In this document: in pieces, positions 35,875-47,659 of the stretch
Numbering within the stretch: position 1 is the first letter of the stretch
Layout of the letters: each line of letters opens with the position of its first letter
NCBI GenBank assembly: GCA_018417955.1
Contig: JACTVC010000004.1
Location: 2,728,001-2,792,000 of the forward strand
Direction of reading: 5' to 3'
DNA: 64,000 nt
DNA from: Laccaria trichodermophora
Lineage: Eukaryota; Basidiomycota; Agaricomycetes; Agaricales; Hydnangiaceae
Notes under the pieces: model-generated
Seen by the model: the letters and a program-made list of their open reading frames with translations, nothing else
What the model was told of the DNA's origin: nothing
Database searches by the model: none
Position numbers and translations under genes: made by a program

Positions 35875-37925
35875 GGTGCTGACTTTTTGCTAATCTATCC
35901 TCTAGGCTTGATACTGAGACTGTGTGTGTCCCTTAGCGATGTGTACAATAATAAATTAGTCTGACTACATAAATAAAATATAAAACCATTCATCTTGCCA
36001 GTCAGTGGGCATGCAAGACTGCAAAATTTAACAATAGTGGGACACACCCAAATTTCTGGAAGATGTCTAGGGTTTTGCATTTAGCTGGAATATTGGGTGT
36101 TGGGGCCCTGGGGGAATGCGAAATTACATAATACATGGTGTTTACCTGATGTTTGCCTGTTGCCATCATTGTGCTAGATATACAAGCTTTAGACCTGTGT
36201 CTATGCCATGGCACTCGCTGCACTCAACCATTGCTTTGACACTGGTCACAGCTTGCTGGGGGCAAGCCCCCTGGACCCCCTGGTACACTTCATCCTAGCC
36301 ACATGTGATGGTGTGAATTGCTTAGTAACATAAAGCTGAATTTGTCAGCCATCAATCCTTTGTGTTTTCATGTATAGAAAATATCTCTAATAGTAATATG
36401 ACATTACAGAGATGACAGAAGGTTCGTTTGCATTGCCACTCTTGCAGATCTCGACACCAACAAAGCTAAAGCCATCAGCAGACTGTCCTCTCTAACAACA
36501 CCCCTCACAACAGCAATGTCAGGCAGACCCCCTGCGCTGACCTCACCCACCAGTCCAGCGTCGTCCTCTCGCTCGTTGACTGTAGCGAACGTCATCCAGG
36601 CACACATAGCCCATCCCCTTTCTCTCCACCTTTGCCAGGACGAGGGAGGCACAGATATATCTTATAAATTTCAATGTCATGTCGTCGTGCTCAGCACATG
36701 ATATGGTGCACATCTTCAAGCTTGGATCCTTGGCAAAACAGCTTGTCTTCCAAGGGGGGTGGGTGGTCAGCCATCTAGCCTGCCGGCGTCAATTGATAGT
36801 AAGAGGGGGTGCAAGATCTGGATGGTGGGTATGAGGCATTCATCAAGAAGAAGAAAACCAGCAGCGTTTCGTGAGTCCCTCTCTTTGGGTTGTCTCAAAG
36901 GTATGGTGTTGATTAGAGTCTGCAGAAGCAGTCAATGCCTCTGACAAAGAGCCTTATGCACATTGTGGGTGGACCTTCCCAACATGCTCACAGAGATGTG
37001 GGAGCCGCTGTGAGACTCCACCTTCCTCCGACTGCCAACGAGAGGGGCATGGAGCATTGTTGCATTGTCAGGGTAAGCCCTCACTCACTCACATTTCGGT
37101 GTCATTGTCCCAACACTTCAAGTAGAACAATGGTCCACAGTCATTTCCTCTGAGGGATATTTTTACTTGTACAGCATTGATCTGGAAAATTGGGGAGAAT
37201 TTTTGCTTCTGAAGCAGTATAGGTATGTGGGTATCTTTTAAGTAGTTACTTTGCTGATAAGGCTGTTTACTTAGTCTATTGGATTCGGGTGACGAATCTT
37301 CACTTCTCTGGATGGAAAACCAGCAGGCAACTAAATTCCTAATTTGTAAGTTTTTACTCATCATCTCAGTCGTCATTGTGCCCGAGATGCATCACATCTG
37401 TTACACTGATGAGCCGTTGGCAACACTATTTACACTCACAGCTACGTCGTAGACCTTCTCTGCTTCCACCCATGGTTGGATCTAGACGTGGTACTTTACA
37501 TCACTCATGAAACAACTGTGATGCAAAGTTGAGGATTCCAAGCCCACTGTGACAAATAAGGGTGCAGGTTCTCCCTCCCATCAACTCGTTGTTGGCATCA
37601 CTCTCGCACTAGAGCTTTTCACTGTCTAAATACTGTGACCTCTGAGTCGACTCATCCCTGAGACTCATAAGCCCAAGCCAACTCTTCATGCTATGATTTT
37701 GCTGCCATTGTTCGGTGCATGTTTGCCAGTGCAACAGCTCGCAAAGGACTTCTGTGATCCTGACCATCTGCATCATCAATAACTAGCCATCAAGAGTCAC
37801 CCACCCGACATCATGCCGCAGGCTCACAGTTATTGGACTCACTCCTATCTTGACTAGGTATGTGTTGAACAAGCACAGGTACCCAATCCCTGACACAGCA
37901 AGAAAGTCGCGGCTGGTGGCCTAAC
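35875..37925. other. Gene-poor spacer
   Basis: About 2 kb. Short frames at 36404-36652 (minus) and 36516-36944 (plus) show no domain. I see nothing else I can support. Confidence 0.45.
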
Positions 37926-38234
37926 ACTATGCGTTGCCAGTTTGAAATCCGCATTCAGCCCTACTCCTCGAAATCTCGCTCCACCAAAACAACTGAAAGT
38001 ACATCACACATCAAACTTCTCTGTATGTTACTCAAACCTACCATGTTCAGACCGCAAATGTGACCACCAATGCAGATGTTTCGTGTATCTCGGTTTCCAC
38101 TCGACCATCTGGCATTACATATGGGTTAGTTTCAAGCTCTGACAAAATCTCCCCTCAATTGTCATGTTGGCCTTCTTTGCTATTCCTTCCTCCCTCCCCA
38201 GCACCCCACAGCTCATTACACTAGGCCTTCATCA

Positions 38235-39256
38235 ATGGACGACATTGTAACCACATTTGACGACTGAGACCCCAAGATACTATACTACAGTCTATGGTTC
38301 TCATCTGGTACTCTACTCGATTACCTCAACACCACAACAATGACCTATTTGGCTGGATCTAGCATGTTATTCTATTTTACTGGTACATATGCCTTCTCTC
38401 TCCCCTTCCGCTGAGCACCCTGCTTGTCTTTTAACTTCCTCACTCACTGAAAATACCCAGGTACATGTATAGGAACAAGCTTAAGTGTCTATGGCAAAAT
38501 AAGACCTCAGGAAGGCAACAGGGGCGGTGCCATATCGAACTATACCATTGACTCTGGTGTGCCTTATCAATTCATTGCTGTCCCAGAGGGAGAGGACCTG
38601 CATCAGCAACTGCTCTTCAGAGCCATGGGGCTGAGTTTGGAGCAGCATTGTTGGTGATCACCAATGCACTGAACAACACTCTGTCTCTCAATTATTTGGA
38701 AGTTGGGATGGGGTCTAGTGACTCCTCTAGCTTGACCACACCCATTTCTTCAAACCCGACAGCCACAGTCATTCCTTCAAGCTTCATGGCGACAGCAACT
38801 CATTATGCCACAGTTACAACACTTCAAACATCATCCAAATCAACTACAAGCTGCGTAGGTCCCCCGATAGGCATGACAATAGGTGGCACGATCATTGGGC
38901 CCATGATCATCTCACTCGTGCTCTTTGCTTGCTTCTTCAGGGGCAGGAGACGACAGTGGAAGAAAAACCTCCCTCTTACGGACTCTCTCTCTTCACCACA
39001 GCTAGATATGTCTCACACACCTGTAGGACATTCCAGTATCACTCCATTCATCATTGGAGACCTGTCAGGGTTGTTTATGGGGCCGAGCTTGGGGAAATGC
39101 ACTACACATGGGAATGGGCAGGGCGTCGATGGAGATCCTGGCAGCTCAGTCCCAGAGGGGGTTGCACTACATTGTGCACAGGTTCCATTCTCTGCTGGTG
39201 GGAGACAGAAGAGTCACAGTGATTTTCCGCCTAGTTGTACTGCTTTGGCACTGTGA
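38235..39256 (+). pseudogene. Single-pass membrane protein with N-terminal beta-rich ectodomain, left copy
   Basis: Starts at 38235 with MDDIVTTFDD followed by TGA (38265-38267). Past it the exon reads WFSSGTLLDYLNTTTMTYLAGSS, a spliced second part has GTSLSVYGKI, SNYTIDSGVPYQFIAV and QQLLFRAMGLSLEQ, then a frame change near 38650, Ser/Thr-rich text, and a membrane helix (IGMTIGGTIIGPMIISLVLF) followed by the basic stop-transfer RGRRRQWKK. This layout (ectodomain of about 150 residues, Thr/Ser stalk, one helix, cytosolic tail) is a very common Agaricomycete family of unknown function. The stop and the frame change suggest this copy is dead. Confidence 0.6.
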
Positions 39257-40097
39257 GGTAAACATCTGTGGGTGTGGGTTGGGAAGGGAGGAGGAGGGTG
39301 AATGTGATATAGGATTGGAAGGGAATGCCCAGAGGCCATAGTCAAACAGTGGTATATAGCTAGATTTGGATATCTTACATAACATATTGATCTTTTGTCT
39401 TGAACCACCACCTTGTCAGCAGTCTTGCCATCCTCTTGCACTACATGTAGTGCTTTGTATAACTGTACTTCCTACAGTATGCATAATCATGTTGGGCCAG
39501 CTGAGTATCTTGTAACTGCTCATTGCTCACTCATGGGTGTTGATCCCAGATCCACCCATTCTTGCCTCCTCCTTCCCTCTTGGCTTCAGCTATGCGAGAA
39601 GTTCAGAGTGAACGCTTCACAGTGAATGTTCTGTGGTTTTTATTCTCTCTTGGCGTCATGGCAGAGCATGTTGCCGTTTTGAGTCAAAAAAATTATTCAT
39701 AAAATACTTACATTACAGTGCAGTCTCTGGTATTTAGCATTCAGGGGTTTAGAAAATTTTCTCTGCTTGTACATGTATTTTTTGAAGATTATGCTAAGAT
39801 AGTACACTGCTGATGCTGTGAAAATAGCTACTTTAATTCGCAGAACAACAGGTCTGACTTAAATTGAATGGTAATGGGCTCTCTTATGACCACAGATCAT
39901 CCACACCTCCTCCCCTCCCAACTCACACACAGGTGGTCACCTTACATCAGACAAAGCAGTATAGCTAGGCGGTAAGTCACTGTGACATTCCCCCCTCCCA
40001 CCAGCAGAGGACAGAACCTGTGTACAATGCTGCACAACCCCCTCTGGAGCTGGGATGCCAGGGTCATCAGAGGCATGCCCATTCCTTGTGTATTCCC

Positions 40098-40927
40098 TCA
40101 AGCTCGACCCTGCGAACGACCTATCAGATCTCCAATGACGAATGGAGTGATATCACTGGAACATCCTGCAGATGTGTGAGGCATATCTAGTTGTGGTGAA
40201 GATTGAGAATGCGGAAGAGGGAGGTTTTTCTTCCGATGTCGTCTCCTGCATGCAAAGAGTATGAGCGACATGATCACAGTGGACCCAGTGACTGCTCCAC
40301 CTATTGTAATGCCTATCAGGGGTATGCAGCTTGTCCTAGTAGCAGACATGGACGATGTTTGAAGTGTTGTACTTGTGGTGTAGTGAGTTGCTGTTTCCAT
40401 TAACCTCGATGAAATGGGCATGGTCAAGCTGGAGGAGTTAGTAGACCCATCAGCACTTGTCTCAACTTCCAAATAATCGAGCTCCAGAAGACCGTATACT
40501 AGCTCATTGGTGATCTCCAAAGTATGCTGTCCCAAACTCAGCCCTGTGGCTCTGAAAAACAGCTGCTGATGCTGGCTCTCTGCCATTTGTGTCGCAACGA
40601 ATTGATAAGGCACACCAGAGTCAATTGTGTAGTTCAATACCAGTGGTAGTAATCCACTCCATACTATTATTGAACCATAGACGGTTATGCCTGTTCCTAT
40701 ACATGGGTCCAGGTATTTATGAGTAAGCGAACAAGTGAAAAGACGAACCTGCCCCTAGGAGAGAAAGAAAGCACATGTACCAATGAAATTGAATAACATG
40801 CCAGACCCAGCGAAATCGGTACCTGTCGTGGTATTGAGGTAATCGAGTGGAGTACCAGCCTTGACCCATGTACCGGAGTATTGTATCCAGGAGTCTTGTC
40901 ATCAAATCTAGTTATGATGGGGTCCAT
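40098..40927 (-). CDS. Single-pass membrane protein, right copy
   Basis: Paralogue of the left copy in inverse orientation. The second exon reads NYTIDSGVPYQFVATQM, QQLFFRATGLSLGQHTLEI, then a Ser/Thr stalk, the helix IGITIGGAVTGSTVIMSLIL and the basic segment RRRHRKK, ending in TGA at 40098. Exon 1 from ATG 40927 (MDPIITRFDD) reaches the conserved IQYSGTWVKAGTPLDYLNTT only after a one- or two-base frame change near 40900, so this copy may also be damaged or the true start may differ. The helix predicts an outside N-terminus at the plasma membrane. Function unknown. Confidence 0.55.
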
Positions 40928-41240
40928 TGATGAAGACCTGGCACAATGAGGAGTGGGGTGCTGGGGATGGAGGAAGGAATGGCAAAGAGTCTTGTCAGAG
41001 CTTGAAGCTTGAAGTCTGACCCATACGTAAGTAATTCCAGATTGTTGAATGGAAACAGGGAGATGTATGCAACATCTGCATCGGCAGTCGTAACTGCAGT
41101 CTGAACATGGTAGGTTTCAGTAACAGACAGAGAAGTTTGATGTGTATGTACTTCTCAGTTGTTTAGGTGGAACGAGATTTAGAGAATTAGGGCTGAGCAC
41201 TGAGTGCTGAGTGCTGAATGTGGATTTCAAATTTGCAATG

Positions 41241-42087
41241 CTACAGTTGCCAACAAGGACATGGTGAAGCTTCTGGTATTCAACTTCCTTTCGGAAAGAT
41301 CCTCTCTGAGTTCTTGGTTGCTGGGGTCCCTGTTACCGTCACAGAGATTTCATTTATACAATCATGTGACCTAATATGTTGTGTTGTGTCCACTCAGCAC
41401 CTCCAACCCTGCCACTTCATCCACTGTGAGTATCCTGCTCAAAATAACATTTATTCACAGGGTCGTTTTTGTATGAAAAATCCTTCAAATTCCCTCTTGT
41501 GAAATCTGAGCTCAATTAGAAAACTGACAGTAGATTGGAGAGAAAAATCAGATCACCGTTACAGCCTTATTACTTTCCAATGATGCAATTAATCAGATCA
41601 CATAAGTGTTGGGTATACATAGAATGTGACATGTGCAAGTATGTTTCATTTAAAGAAACCCATTTCACTTCTTTATTGCACTGAACTACAGGACACACAT
41701 AATGGGGTAGCGAACTTTAAAGATAGGTTGAGACTGTAAATTCACTGAGGCATTCTAAGCATAAACGAGGGGAACTGCTGGTGCCACGAAAATAGCTACT
41801 AAAATTTTGAGAAGGAACTCTACCATCCCTATCAGTCAAGTCTGACTCAAAACAGCAACAGGCTCTGCCACAACTCCATGAAAGAATAAAAACTGCAGAA
41901 CATTCACCCCCCTCCACCCCTTCCAACCCACCCTGCAGGCGTTCACCTCACACCAACAAAGCAGTATACCTGGGCAGTAAGTCACTGTGACTTTCACCCC
42001 TCCCACCAGCAGAGGACGGGACCTGTGTACCAAGCCACACAACCCCCTCTCGAACCAAGTTGCCAGGATCTCTATCGACGCTCAATA
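41241..42087. other. Spacer with a third partial copy of the membrane-gene 3' block
   Basis: 41930-42085 repeats the block seen at 39960-40080 and, inverted, at 39120-39260 (caaagcagtata, ccaccagcagaggac, ccccctc). The rest shows no gene. Confidence 0.6.
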
Positions 42088-42104
42088 CTTTACCCTCCCT
42101 GGGT

Positions 42105-42380
42105 TATTCCATGTGGAATCCATGGAATGGGGGGTGGACTGCAGAAATTCCAGATGGATTCCATGGAAGGGGGGATGGATTCCATGGAATGGGGAATGGA
42201 TTCCATGACTTTGGGGGATGGATTCCATACTTCCCCCAGATGGATTCCATACTTTTTCACATGGATTCCATACTTTTTCCACATGGATTCCATACTTTTT
42301 TCAGATGGAATCCATACTCTATTCTATATGTTCTATACCATTTTAAGGGTGGAATCCATATGGAATCCACATGGAATGAC
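42105..42380. repeat. GGAATCCATGG palindrome array
   Basis: Tandem near-palindromic units (ATTCCATGTGGAATCCATGG, then CATGGATTCCATACTTTTT units). Related arrays at 42785-42900 and 47514-47645. Confidence 0.9.
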
Positions 42381-42464
42381 TTTATGAAATGATTCTAAGT
42401 TGAGCAGGAAAAATTGAAATGTATTAAATAGACTACACAATTTATTTTTACTATTCTCAATATT

Positions 42465-42640
42465 TAAGGGAGGGGGGAAGACAGGGGGAAGTGATGGAGG
42501 GGGGATAATGTAGTAGAGAGTGAGGGAGGAGGGAGGGGGAAGGAGTGATGGAGGAGAGAGGGAGTGGTGAAGGGAGGGAGTGGTGAAGGGTGAGGTGGGA
42601 ATGGATGGAGGGGGGAGCAATGGGAGGGGGAGCAACAGAG
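42465..42640. repeat. Polypurine block
   Basis: G/A-only runs (GGGAGGGGGGAAG and GGAGGGAG units) over about 175 bases. Confidence 0.9.
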
Positions 42641-42644
42641 GAGG

Positions 42645-42735
42645 GGATAATCGCTTTGTGGCTCAGTTGGTTTGAGCACTGCTAATATTGATGAGGTTGA
42701 GAGTTCAATTCCTGTAGATGTAAAATTTCCATTTT
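42645..42735 (+). repeat. tRNA-derived (SINE-like) sequence
   Basis: GTGGCTCAGTTGGTTTGAGC gives a Pol III A box with a paired D stem, and about 32 bases on AGTTCAATTCC gives a degenerate B box. The anticodon and acceptor stems do not pair, so it is not a working tRNA gene. It may be the head of a SINE or a Pol III promoter taken up by the TIR element. Confidence 0.5.
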
Positions 42736-42907
42736 TACTTAAATATAGTAAGGACACTATAAATACTGTATTCTAATGGTATAATGGTCTTCCATGGAAT
42801 CCATGTGGACTGCTCCATGGAATCCGAGGTGGATGTGCCTGCATTCCATGTGGAATCCAATGGAATCCATATGGAGTGGTGTTGGAATCCATATGGAATT
42901 AATCATT

Positions 42908-42951
42908 TGTTGAGAGATGGAGGCAGGAAGCACGTGACTTGTATATTAACA
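42908..42951 (-). repeat. copia-2 3' LTR, 44 bp
   Basis: TG...CA; one CpG-type difference from its partner. Bounded by the purine tract and the TSD. Confidence 0.92.
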
Positions 42952-43047
42952 CTCCCCTTCAAGTCGTCGACTGTAAATTCATTGGATAGGAACCGTGGGT
43001 GCATTAAAAAACCTCCCTGGAAGGGTAGGGAAAAGCTACCACTTGTT

Positions 43048-46000
43048 CTAAGTTCCTTCCAGTGCCGACTTCATTCCCATTTCTGCGACGTGTTTTCGAT
43101 GTTTGAAGCAATGTAAAGCCTTCGTAAGTACGTCGGCTGTTTGTTCAGGATCACGGACAGAATCAACTTTGATAATGCCCTCTTGTATTGCATCTTGTAC
43201 TCTGTGGTATTGAATAGCAATGTGCTTGGCACGGTGGTGGAATTGGGGATTCCTGGCCATTGAAATTGATCCATTATTATCGCCTTTAATTGTAGTTGGT
43301 GATTTTTGTGCAAATCCAAGTTCTTCATAGAGATTTCTGAGCCAGTAAGCTTCTCGAGCAGCTTCTGATAAAGCAACATATTCAGCTTCAGTTGTTGAGA
43401 GAGCAGTGAATGTTTGTCTTTTAGATCGCCATGTTATTGCTCCCCCTGCTGCGATGAAGACATAGCCTGCCATTGACTTGTAGTCTTCTGTGTCGGCATA
43501 GGCAGCATCAGAAAAGCCATGAAAGAAACCATGAAATAAATTGTCGTTGTCGCTATGAGAGCTGGAATATGTTATTCCATGAGATTTGGTGCCTTTTAAA
43601 TATCGAAGAATTCGTTTTAAGGCTGTGACATGTTGCACAGTGGGATTTGCTGTGTAAGAGCATAGACGGTTGATGGCATATGCAATATCCGGTCGGGTGG
43701 CATTGGCGAGGAACTGCAGCTTGCCTAAAATTTGTGCAAAGTAATTACTTCGGCTACCTTTGTTGCCTTCCGGATTTGGTAAGATTTTGACTTTGGGATA
43801 CATAGGCGTTGATACAGGGTTGCAATCTGTCATGCCTTCACATTCGAGAATTGACTCGATGTAGCGTTGTTGGGAAATGGTGACAGTATTTCCAACATGA
43901 GAGATTTCAATGCCGATAATTTTCTTTGGCTCTCCCAAGTCAGTTACGTCCCATGTGGCCTTGATTTCTTCCTTCATTTTTCGCATTAGGTCGTAACCTG
44001 ATGCAAAGAGAAGGAGATCATCGACCCAGACAGTAATTATGGAGATGTTATCTCCATCGCGCCGTATATAGGCACAAGGATCTGAATAAAGTCTTGTATA
44101 ACCAAGATTTTTGAGTTTGGAGTCCAATTTGTGGTTCCATTCACGACCTGATTGTTTCAAGCCATAAAGTGTTTTGATAAGTTCACAAACTCTCTTGGTG
44201 CCATCATTGTAACCTTCTGGTTGTTTCATATAGACCTTCTCCTTCAAAGTGCCATTAAGGTATGCACCTTTGATGTCCATTTGTTGGATTTTGTATCCAT
44301 TTTTAACCGTAAGTGCGAGAATGGCTCGGACTGTTTCCATGCGTACGACAGGTGAAAAAGTTTCCACATAGTCATAGCCAGGACGTTGGGCACATCCTTT
44401 TGCTACCAGTCGTGCTTTGTATTTGATGAGTTCACCAAGTTGGTCTCGCTTCTTGATATACACCCATTTATTTGCGATAGGTATGGCATTGGGAGGTAGA
44501 TCAACCAGTTTCCAAGTTCCCATTTCTTGGAGTTGTTTAATTTCGATATCCATAGCACTTTGCCATTCTGGCCAGTCAATTGAGGCCTTTGCTTCTTTGA
44601 GACTGTTGTATTCGTCCCCTGCAGTAATGGCATATATTATCTCATCATCACTGTAGATGATAAGATTCCCCTGCTCATCAAGTTCATCAGGGAAGGGATC
44701 ATTTAGAGCTCGATAATCAACTCTTTTCCCTCTTGTTTTTCGTTCGAAGTTGTCTTCGGTTGTACGTTTTCCATTTTTATTTAATTCATCTGTAATTGTT
44801 ACAGGTATTTTCTCCCCTTTCTCCCCTTCAGGTGCTGGATCGATTTCGATGTCATCAGCAGCTGGTGGAGGAGTTGTTTGGGTGAGGAAACGGAAATTCC
44901 GTGAGGATAAAATCTTGCGGGTTTCTGCACTGTAGCAAAGTACAGAATTAGAGCCATCATCATAGCCCACATAGGCTCGTCGCTTTGATTTTGGTTGTAA
45001 TTTTCGTTGTTTAGCCTGTCCTTGATGTAGGATCCAGACAGGTGCCCCAAATTCTCGAAGATGAGAGATGTTTGGCTTTTTTATTATGCCAAATCTCATA
45101 TGGTGTGTGGTCGCCAAGAGGTGAAGTGAAAGCTCGATTTCTTAGGTAGGCAGCATGAGCTACAGCTAGTTCCCAAAGAAATTCTGGAAGACTGTGAGCA
45201 TTAATCATTGCACGTGCAAGCTCCACCAGTGTTCAATTCATGCGTTCAGCGACTCCATTTTGGGATGGTGAATAGGGAGCTGTTGTTTGAATTTCTATTC
45301 CCTGTTCTGCACACCAGTTCTGAAGGTCTTGATTTACAAATTCTTTCCCCCGGTCAAAGCGTAGTGCTTTTGGGTTTCTCCCAAGAGTTTTAAGGTGTGT
45401 CACATAATTTTTGACGCTTTGAACAGCTTCATCCTTTCCTTTAGTAAAGTCTAGGGATGTATATCGTCCACGATCATCGACGAAAACAACATAGTATTGT
45501 TTTCCATTGATGGAGGAAATGCGGTATTTTCCCCACATATCGATATGCATGAGTTCCCCAAGTTCTGTCACTCGTTCAGAAGATTCATTGAATGGTTCGA
45601 CAGTTTGCTTTGCTTCTGTACAAGTGATACATTCCGGTTTAGGTGTTCAGGTATCAATGTTGAATCCGTTGACAAGTTTGCGGTCTAATAATTTTTGTAG
45701 ACCAGAATAGCTGATATGGCCAAACCTTTTGTGCCAAGTTTCCCAGCTTTGAGTAGGCTCAGAGGTGAGGTAAGTTTGAGGTGTTACAATTGCAGATTTG
45801 TTGGTAGAAGAACCAGGTTTTCGAATGGTTAATTTCATTCGATACAAATTATTGGTGACCTTCTTGCATTGAGCAATTGATTTCCCATCTTTTGTGATGA
45901 GAGTAATAGTGCCTCCCCCTCCGGTATATCTTCCTCCAGATGTATCCCAGCGCCCAAGTGAGAAAAGGTTGTTGGGATTTGAAGGGATATGCAGGACATT

Positions 46001-47389
46001 TTCCAATCGCAAGATATATTTATTTTCTTTGTGAATGGATTCAACTTCAACTGTTCTGATGCTGTGGACAGTGGTTTTTAAGCCTCCAACACCAGAGACA
46101 ATTTTGTCACCCAGCGTTTGATAAGTTGTGAAGGCTGCACGTTGATTACAGATGTGAGAGGTGGTTCCAGTGTCCACAACCCAGTCATCATAATAAGAAA
46201 CGCGCTCATCCATTGCCAAGCTATTGGAAACATCAAACGTGTCATAATTAAAGTCCTGTCCATCTTCTTCATTAGCGAAGAAGGTAATAATCTCGTCTTC
46301 CACCACATTTGCAACTTCCTTCTTTTGTTTCTTTGGATCACCTCCCCCGTTACCCTCAGACTTCCTTTTCTTTCCTCTGTCTGCCTTCTCCTTCTTCCTC
46401 TTCTCTCAACAATTTTTGTTGACGTGCCCCTTCTTGCCGCAGTATCCGCATGCCTGGGTGTCATTGAGGAAGTAGCAATCGGTAGTGTTGTGGTTCTTGT
46501 GCTTGCAGTGTGAACACCATTTTTCAGATGTGTTACTGGATGTGGTGTTACTGCAGCTACTGATGCGCTGCGCGAGATTTGGTTTGGGAGGTTTGTTATT
46601 GGGGTTGTGAATTGCAAAATTGGTCAATTCATCTTCATGCCCAGTCCTCCGCACATATTCCTCATGTATAATACCGATAAATTCTTGAGAAGTAATTAAT
46701 TTCTTCGGATTTGTCTCGACGATGTCAGTCCTTCGTCCAACATAGTCTTCAGTGAAACTATCCCAAGATTGGGGTAAAGACGAAGATATGATGACCTTGA
46801 ATTGAGCATCGGAGATCCGGAAGTTGGGGTCAGCAGTGAGATTAATTCGAAGGTAATATTGTCACAGTTGGACAAGATGTTTGGGGATGTCGTCCCCATC
46901 GGCCGCTCGTAATTTGTGTAAATTGCGTGTGTAGGTGATGATGGTGTCATGAGTTTTGTTCTCATAAAGTGCGAGGAGTTGCTTCCAGCACTTGGAAGAA
47001 GTACCAGGTCGTCCAAGGTTCATCATCTCGGTGGTACTAATGTTCAACGTTAACAAATGCCTTGCATAGTTGTCGTTTTTGGACCAGTTCCTCGCGCCTT
47101 GTGGGTTGATAAGAGGATTTGGTCTTTCGATTTCCCCCTGTGTATATTCGTAGACTTCACAGAGTTTCAGCATGATGTGCATGCGTTCACACCACACGAT
47201 CCAATTCGTAGCGTTCAGATGATCGTCGCTTGATAATTTGATGATAGCAGCGTTTTCCATGCCTTGTACAGCCTTGATAGACGGTAGCGTGTATAGATTA
47301 TTGTCCGCGTCGTCTCGTGGTGGTGGTGTGAATAGGGGTGATCCCCGAGGAGTAAGTTGTCGACTAGAGTTTTCGTTGTGAATCGACAT
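43048..47389 (-). pseudogene. copia-2 gag-pol polyprotein, four TGA codons and one frameshift
   Basis: ATG 47389 to TAG 43048. Gag (GMENAAIIKLSSDDHLNATNW), zinc knuckles CSHCKHKNHNTTDC and CGYCGKKGHVNKNC (near 46420-46520), protease VVDTGTTSHIC (46160) with an intact-looking DTGT, integrase zinc domain WHKRFGHISYSGL, core with HIDMWGK, FDRGKEF and NGVAERMN, RT with DIKGAYLN and YVDD-type VWVDDLLLF (near 44015), and RNase H STTEAEYVAL (43390). TGA at 46862, 46406, 45647 and 45233 each fits a CGA Arg. One extra A in a run of six A near 45080 shifts the frame between integrase and RT; the run looks like a simple indel. Copia-2 seems otherwise well preserved. Confidence 0.93.
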
Positions 47390-47452
47390 GTTGACAGTTT
47401 TAGTTCAACTTTAAAATGTTTGGAAAATCCAATACAAATTTAAGCGTCTCCA

Positions 47453-47464
47453 GGGCCCATAACC
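47453..47464 (-). promoter_or_regulatory. copia-2 primer binding site
   Basis: GGTTATGGGCCC on the minus strand, adjoining the 5' LTR. Same half initiator-tRNA site as copia-1. Confidence 0.8.
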
Positions 47465-47508
47465 TGTTGAGAGATGGAGGCAGGAAGCATGTGACTTGTA
47501 TATTAACA
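47465..47508 (-). repeat. copia-2 5' LTR, 44 bp
   Basis: TG...CA; flanked by the TSD tcatt at 47509-47513 outside and the primer site inside. Confidence 0.92.
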
Positions 47509-47659
47509 TCATTCCATGACCATTCCATGGTCATTCCATATGGAATCCATGAGGTCTATGGAATAAGGAAATGGCTGGGTCCTCAGCCAACATTGATTCC
47601 ATGGATTCCATATGGAATTATCCATGGATTCCATATGGAATAACCCGGGGAAGGTAAAG

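Larger units (their letters stand above)
37930..41240. repeat. Inverted duplication of a membrane-protein gene
   Basis: Left arm 37930-39260 and right arm 40060-41240 are diverged reverse copies: promoter-side blocks (gttccacc-type and ctctctgt stretches), both exons, and the 3' block with CCTCTGCTGGTGGGA. The two genes point toward each other. A third, partial copy of the 3' block lies at about 41930-42085 in the orientation of the right arm. Confidence 0.85.
42908..47508 (-). mobile_element. Ty1/copia retrotransposon with 44-bp LTRs (copia-2)
   Basis: A 4601-bp element on the minus strand. Its LTRs are only 44 bp (42908-42951 and 47465-47508), start TG and end CA, and differ at one base (CACGTG against CATGTG). 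A perfect 5-bp duplication, tcatt, lies at 42903-42907 and 47509-47513. The primer site GGTTATGGGCCC abuts the 5' LTR (47453-47464) and a purine tract GAAGGGGAG abuts the 3' LTR (42952-42960). TSD, primer site and purine tract all agree on the LTR borders, so the short length is real. Confidence 0.93.
42088..47659. mobile_element. Palindrome-rich TIR element (about 0.97 kb), split by copia-2
   Basis: The left end CTTTACCCTCCCTGGGTTAT and the right end, inverse of CTTTACCTTCCCCGGGTTAT, continue as inverted copies for about 38 bp. Next to each TIR lie arrays of ATTCCATGTGGAATCCATGG palindromes, and a polypurine block lies inside. Layout is like the DUF6589 element (TIR, GGAATCC palindromes, strand-asymmetric tract), but sequences differ. 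I found no target-site duplication. Copia-2 entered at 42903-42907. Confidence 0.65.

Noticed and set aside
42645..42735. A functional tRNA gene
   Set aside because: Acceptor and anticodon stems do not pair; only the D arm and Pol III boxes remain.
45070..45090. Programmed frameshift in copia-2 at a run of six A
   Set aside because: It lies between integrase and RT, not at a gag/pol border, and one extra A in a homopolymer explains it; with five A the frame is continuous.
42088..47659. An 8-bp TSD for the palindrome-rich element
   Set aside because: The flanks (gctcaata on the left, acctctag on the right) do not match; the insertion site may have been altered.
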